Shown in pieces: positions 43,428 to 46,430 of a stretch of 46,430 bases of DNA; position 1 is the first letter of the stretch; each line of letters starts with the position of its first letter. A model generated the notes under the pieces. The model was not told where the DNA came from. It did no database searches and saw only the letters and a program-made list of their open reading frames with translations. Position numbers and translations under genes: made by a program. Source of the DNA: Bacillota bacterium. GTDB taxonomy: Bacteria; Bacillota; Clostridia; Lutisporales; Lutisporaceae. The stretch is taken from assembly GCA_023230985.1 (NCBI GenBank), contig JALNWH010000003.1, positions 1-46,430 on the forward strand. The letters are read 5' to 3'.

Positions 43428-44339
43428 TTATTCAGGGATATGCATATCAGGTTGCCCAGCTTTACTTTGCACAGCTTCAGGATAATATTTTTTTACCATT
43501 TCTATTACTATTGAAGCTTGCCTTGCCATATCAATACCGTTTTGAGCTGTAGTTAGCTGTCCGTGACCTGCTATAACTGAGTTACCGGTCTTTAGATATA
43601 CAGGTGCTGCAACACGTACCATTTCCGGAGCTTCATATACTCTAATAAATCCGCCGGAGCCTGGAGGGTTATCCGTGTGAAGATCAAGAGGAACATCTAC
43701 TGCTTGTCTTAATGCAGCTAGCATTGGAAGGCTTAGGTCTCTTACAGGATTTATTGAATCTGCACCTAAATCTTGTAGCAACTTAAAGCTGGTAGGATTT
43801 CCCTGTCCATTATGTGCAGAATTCTTAAATCTCATATTTTTAGGAAGTTCTCCGGCCTTTCTCATTTCATTAAGAACCCAGAGTAGACCCTCGTCATATA
43901 CAAGTGCTCCTCTGCAACCTAAATCAGCTATTCTTTTTATATCTTCAATTGCCCTGACAATTTGTTCTTGTCCTCTTAGCCTATATGCAATAACTCTACC
44001 TTGTTCGCTCATACGAGTGGCACTAGTATCATAAGCGGCTCTTGGACCTGTAGATAAGTTAAGTTCAACACCATAATGTTTACAAATTGCAATATATTCT
44101 TTTAGTTCTTCTACAGTATGACGAAAAGATCCATAAGTCTCATCCACACGATTAATAGTTATACCAAGTCTTTCTGCTTCTTCTAACAAAGCTTTAACTG
44201 CAACCGCAGTATTCATAGTCGGTACTTCTATTCGAAAATGAGCTCCATCTGGAAACCTTTTTTCTGATGTTGGCAGATCAAATGCATCTCCTGCAGGTAA
44301 TCCTAACTTAACCAAAAATTCTCTTGTTTTGTCAAACAC
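43428..44339 (-). CDS. Conserved protein of unknown function, often labelled U32-like peptidase
   Basis: The roughly 303-residue, probably TIM-barrel, cytosolic protein is recognisable by PTSEKRFPDGAHFRIEVP, NRVDETYGSFRHT, VELNLSTGPRAAYD, and near the end DLHTDNPPGSGGFIRVYEAPEM. Similar sequences are often named peptidase or U32 family, but no reaction is established. GTG 44339 follows GGAGG by 8 bases; the longer TTG start at 44354 would include that site. It precedes the fumarase operon and may belong to the same pathway. Confidence 0.7.
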   Translation of the reverse strand: MFDKTREFLVKLGLPAGDAFDLPTSEKRFPDGAHFRIEVPTMNTAVAVKALLEEAERLGITINRVDETYGSFRHTVEELKEYIAICKHYGVELNLSTGPRAAYDTSATRMSEQGRVIAYRLRGQEQIVRAIEDIKRIADLGCRGALVYDEGLLWVLNEMRKAGELPKNMRFKNSAHNGQGNPTSFKLLQDLGADSINPVRDLSLPMLAALRQAVDVPLDLHTDNPPGSGGFIRVYEAPEMVRVAAPVYLKTGNSVIAGHGQLTTAQNGIDMARQASIVIEMVKKYYPEAVQSKAGQPDMHIPE

Positions 44340-44354
44340 TTTACATTCCTCCAA

Positions 44355-44884
44355 ATAATTTTAATTCTTGAAAATATCAATGTTTATTTTAATATATAAT
44401 TTTAATCATTTTGATATTTTCTTTTCTTAAGCACGACAATTCGTTAGTGTAACATCAAGCTTGATGTCTTTCTAGGCCTTTAAATCCAACATATATCAAT
44501 TTCCGGAATTAAAATATGTTTAAACTTCACTTAATATAATGAGCAAGTTATATGCCAAACTTTAAAATTATAAGAAAATAATTTTAAAACTAACTTTGGG
44601 GGGAAAATAAATGTGCACTCTCAAGCTGTAAACACTACATTATATATATAATGAAACTTTTATATTTTAATATTAGTATTTTATAGAGTCATAAGTTTTG
44701 AATATTAATTGTAATAATGAAACATAAATTTATTTCAATCTGAAATAAATGTGGGGTGTCTTTTCATTTTGAAATGACGCTTAATAGGAGTCCCTTTTAT
44801 AAAACTGAGATATATAAAACTATAACTAGGAAAACAATAGTTTCCTAGTTATTTACTTATTAAAGTTTTAAATTTTTTAGCTGT
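44355..44884. other. Non-coding region with several palindromes
   Basis: This 530-base AT-rich gap has no credible gene. It contains an 11-base inverted repeat (GAAAATATCAA 44370-44380 and 44411-44421), the perfect palindrome ACATCAAGCTTGATGT at 44452-44467, a 10-pair hairpin at 44728-44750 (ATTTATTTCA arms) and the glmM terminator. A plus-strand GGGGGG at 44599-44604 leads a six-codon frame (MCTLKL). On the minus strand TTGTCG, 17 bases, TATCAA may be the promoter for the 43428-44339 gene. Confidence 0.55.
44822..44852 (-). terminator. Terminator of glmM
   Basis: Arms ATAACTAGGAAA (44822-44833) and TTTCCTAGTTAT (44841-44852) make a perfect 12-pair stem just after glmM. The minus-strand tail AGTTTTATAT is only moderately T-rich. 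Confidence 0.65.
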
Positions 44885-46234
44885 CTACAATAATTTCTTT
44901 TCTATCAACGAAGCCAAGCTTTCCGCATAGCTACGGATTAAAGTTTCATTTTCACCTTCAAGCATAACTCTTACCAAAGGTTCTGTGCCGGAAGGTCTTA
45001 TCACCACACGGCCTTTATTTTCCATACTTTTTAGTATATCATCAATTGCATTTTTTATTTCTACATCATCTAAATATCTGTTTTTGTTTCCGTTTTTAAT
45101 TTTTGCATTTATTAGGACTTGAGGCAGTTCTTTTATTATGGATTTTAATTCTGAGAGTTGTAAGCCCGTTTCTTTCATTACAGATAAAAGTTTAAGAGCT
45201 GTTAATATTCCATCTCCTGTAGTATTATGGTCTAAAAAAATAATGTGTCCTGACTGTTCTCCACCGAAGTTATAGCCGTTTTTGACCATCTCTTCCAACA
45301 CATATCTATCTCCAACTTTTGTCCTGCAAATAGAACACTTTTCTTCTTTTAGTGCAATTTCAAGACCCATATTGCTCATTATGGTTGATACTACCGTATT
45401 CTTCTTAAGAGTCCCTGATCGCTTCATATGTTTGGCGCATATTGCAATTATATAATCACCATTTATAAGTGCACCATTATTATCAATCGCTATAAGCCTA
45501 TCAGCATCGCCATCAAAAGCAAATCCCACATCAGCACCGCTCTCAATAACAATTTTTTGTAGAATTTCCGGATGTGTCGAACCGCAATTTTTATTAATGT
45601 TTATCCCATCAGGCTCATTGTTTATAACAATAACTTCAGCACCCAAATCAGAAAGCACCAAAGGTGCGGCTATATAGGAAGAACCGTTGGCACAGTCAAT
45701 AGCTATCTTCATCCCTGTTAAATCTATATTAACGGTGCTTTTTAGGAAGTTTATGTAAGCTAATGTGGCATTATTTATCTCTGTCTTTTTACCTATTCCA
45801 ATTCCTGTCGGATTGGGTAAACGATATTCACTTTCTTCAATTATTTTTTGTATCCTGTCTTCCAATTCATCTGATAATTTATAACCTTTCGAGTCAAAAA
45901 ATTTAATTCCATTATATTCGTAAGAATTATGGGAAGCAGATATCATAATTCCCGCATCAAAATTATAATGTCTGGTAAGGTATGCAACAGCCGGAGTGGT
46001 TTGCACCCCAAGAACAACAGCTTCTCCCCCCATGGAACATATACCGGCAATCAATGCCGCTTCCAACATATCACAAGAAACCCTTGTATCTTTACCTAAA
46101 GCTATTTTGGGCTTATGATGAGCCTCCTCAGTTAGCACATAAGCTCCCGCTCGCCCTAGGTTATAGGCCAACATTGAATCCAAATCACTATTAGCTATAC
46201 CTCTTACACCATCTGTACCGAATATTCGGCTCAT
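44885..46234 (-). CDS. glmM: Phosphoglucosamine mutase
   Basis: The 449-residue enzyme converts glucosamine-6-phosphate to glucosamine-1-phosphate for peptidoglycan synthesis. The start FGTDGVRGIAN, the phosphoserine loop MISASHNSYEYNGIKFF, the metal site FDGDADR, and the sugar-binding GGEQSGHII are all present; the C-terminal phosphate loop is RPSGTEPLVRVM. Full family length. ATG 46234 follows AGGGAGG. A promoter lies close upstream. Confidence 0.97.
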   Translation of the reverse strand: MSRIFGTDGVRGIANSDLDSMLAYNLGRAGAYVLTEEAHHKPKIALGKDTRVSCDMLEAALIAGICSMGGEAVVLGVQTTPAVAYLTRHYNFDAGIMISASHNSYEYNGIKFFDSKGYKLSDELEDRIQKIIEESEYRLPNPTGIGIGKKTEINNATLAYINFLKSTVNIDLTGMKIAIDCANGSSYIAAPLVLSDLGAEVIVINNEPDGININKNCGSTHPEILQKIVIESGADVGFAFDGDADRLIAIDNNGALINGDYIIAICAKHMKRSGTLKKNTVVSTIMSNMGLEIALKEEKCSICRTKVGDRYVLEEMVKNGYNFGGEQSGHIIFLDHNTTGDGILTALKLLSVMKETGLQLSELKSIIKELPQVLINAKIKNGNKNRYLDDVEIKNAIDDILKSMENKGRVVIRPSGTEPLVRVMLEGENETLIRSYAESLASLIEKKLL

Positions 46235-46265
46235 TTAAAGACCTCCCTAAATTGAATTCCATATA

Positions 46266-46294
46266 ATATTATCATATATGTTTTCCTTATTCAA
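46266..46294 (-). promoter_or_regulatory. glmM promoter
   Basis: On the minus strand TTGAAT (46294-46289), 17 bases, TATTAT-like TAATAT (46271-46266) with an extended TG make a plausible promoter, with transcription starting just ahead of the glmM ribosome site. No glmS-type ribozyme is visible in this short leader. Confidence 0.5.
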
Positions 46295-46374
46295 TTTGGC
46301 TTAACTACAAGTTACAGTCAAGTAATAGTTGGCAAACCCGCCTTTCTTATTACCCAACATACAAATACACATAA

Positions 46375-46430
46375 TTACTTGTTCTTAATCGCATTTATTC
46401 CACATTCCGCTTGACATGGTGCCCCTATAC
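46375..46430 (-). CDS. Possible C-terminal end of a gene beyond the right edge
   Basis: On the minus strand one frame is open from the window edge to a TAA at 46375-46377 and encodes a short tail, GAPCQAECGINAIKNK. Two cysteines are visible. It is too short to identify, and open reading by chance is possible over so few codons. It would lie about 140 bases upstream of glmM on the same strand. Confidence 0.35.
   Translation of the reverse strand, partial: IGAPCQAECGINAIKNK

Noticed and set aside
44599..44631. Plus-strand six-codon frame MCTLKL with a G-rich leader as a regulatory peptide gene
   Set aside because: No plus-strand gene follows for it to control, and the frame is too short to support; kept only as an observation.
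1..46430. tRNA, rRNA, CRISPR arrays, transposases or phage genes
   Set aside because: Reading the intergenic regions showed no cloverleaf tails, no regularly spaced repeats, and no transposase, integrase or phage protein.

Overview
This window comes from an AT-rich, strictly anaerobic, low-GC Firmicute. A Clostridia or Tissierellia type that ferments peptides and amino acids is most likely. The grounds are strong Shine-Dalgarno sites with many TTG and GTG starts, a diiron flavoprotein of the FprA/ROO type, an Fe-S two-subunit fumarase, a tungsten/molybdenum aldehyde oxidoreductase and many ferredoxin-type proteins. Nearly all genes lie on the minus strand. Only three run plus: fprA, an LCP gene and an HD-domain gene. 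I saw no tRNA, rRNA, CRISPR array or insertion sequence.

Layout on plus coordinates. 0-10 kb is a mixed housekeeping region: an orphan hybrid histidine kinase, the oxygen/NO-scavenging flavoprotein, a NimA-like flavoprotein, the CCA-adding enzyme, an LCP wall enzyme, YchF, a small secreted helical protein and an HD hydrolase. 10-19 kb is an amino-acid and peptide region: a small glutaredoxin with a CsoR-type operator on its promoter, a threonine/serine dehydratase, a nitroreductase, three overlapping M42 aminopeptidases, L-asparaginase, a PrpR-like sigma-54 activator and a homoserine-dehydrogenase-like gene.

19.7-30.8 kb is a molybdenum-hydroxylase region. It holds the three subunits of a xanthine-dehydrogenase-type enzyme, the accessory genes yqeC, mocA/ygfJ, yqeB and xdhC that mark selenium-dependent molybdenum hydroxylases, a lone ModE-type DNA-binding protein, and a FecCD-type ABC importer that is probably for molybdate or tungstate rather than iron or B12.

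31-38.3 kb is one probable operon: an FrhB-like iron-sulfur protein, an aldehyde:ferredoxin oxidoreductase of the YdhV-like branch, an iron alcohol dehydrogenase and a DctP-DctQ-DctM TRAP carboxylate transporter. A 39-codon remnant of a second, TAXI-type TRAP receptor lies just beyond it.

38.4-44.3 kb is a second catabolic set: a recently duplicated bicupin, a DUF2848 (FAH-like) protein, a nitrilase-family amidase, malic enzyme, both fumarase subunits and a conserved protein of unknown function. Fumarase and malic enzyme would take fumarate through malate to pyruvate, and the amidase, FAH-like protein and cupin look like steps feeding fumarate into that route from an unidentified substrate. 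A 530-base non-coding stretch full of palindromes separates this set from glmM, which is followed at the right edge by a possible gene fragment. The combination of the 31-38 kb and 38-44 kb clusters is the best candidate in the window for an undescribed pathway.
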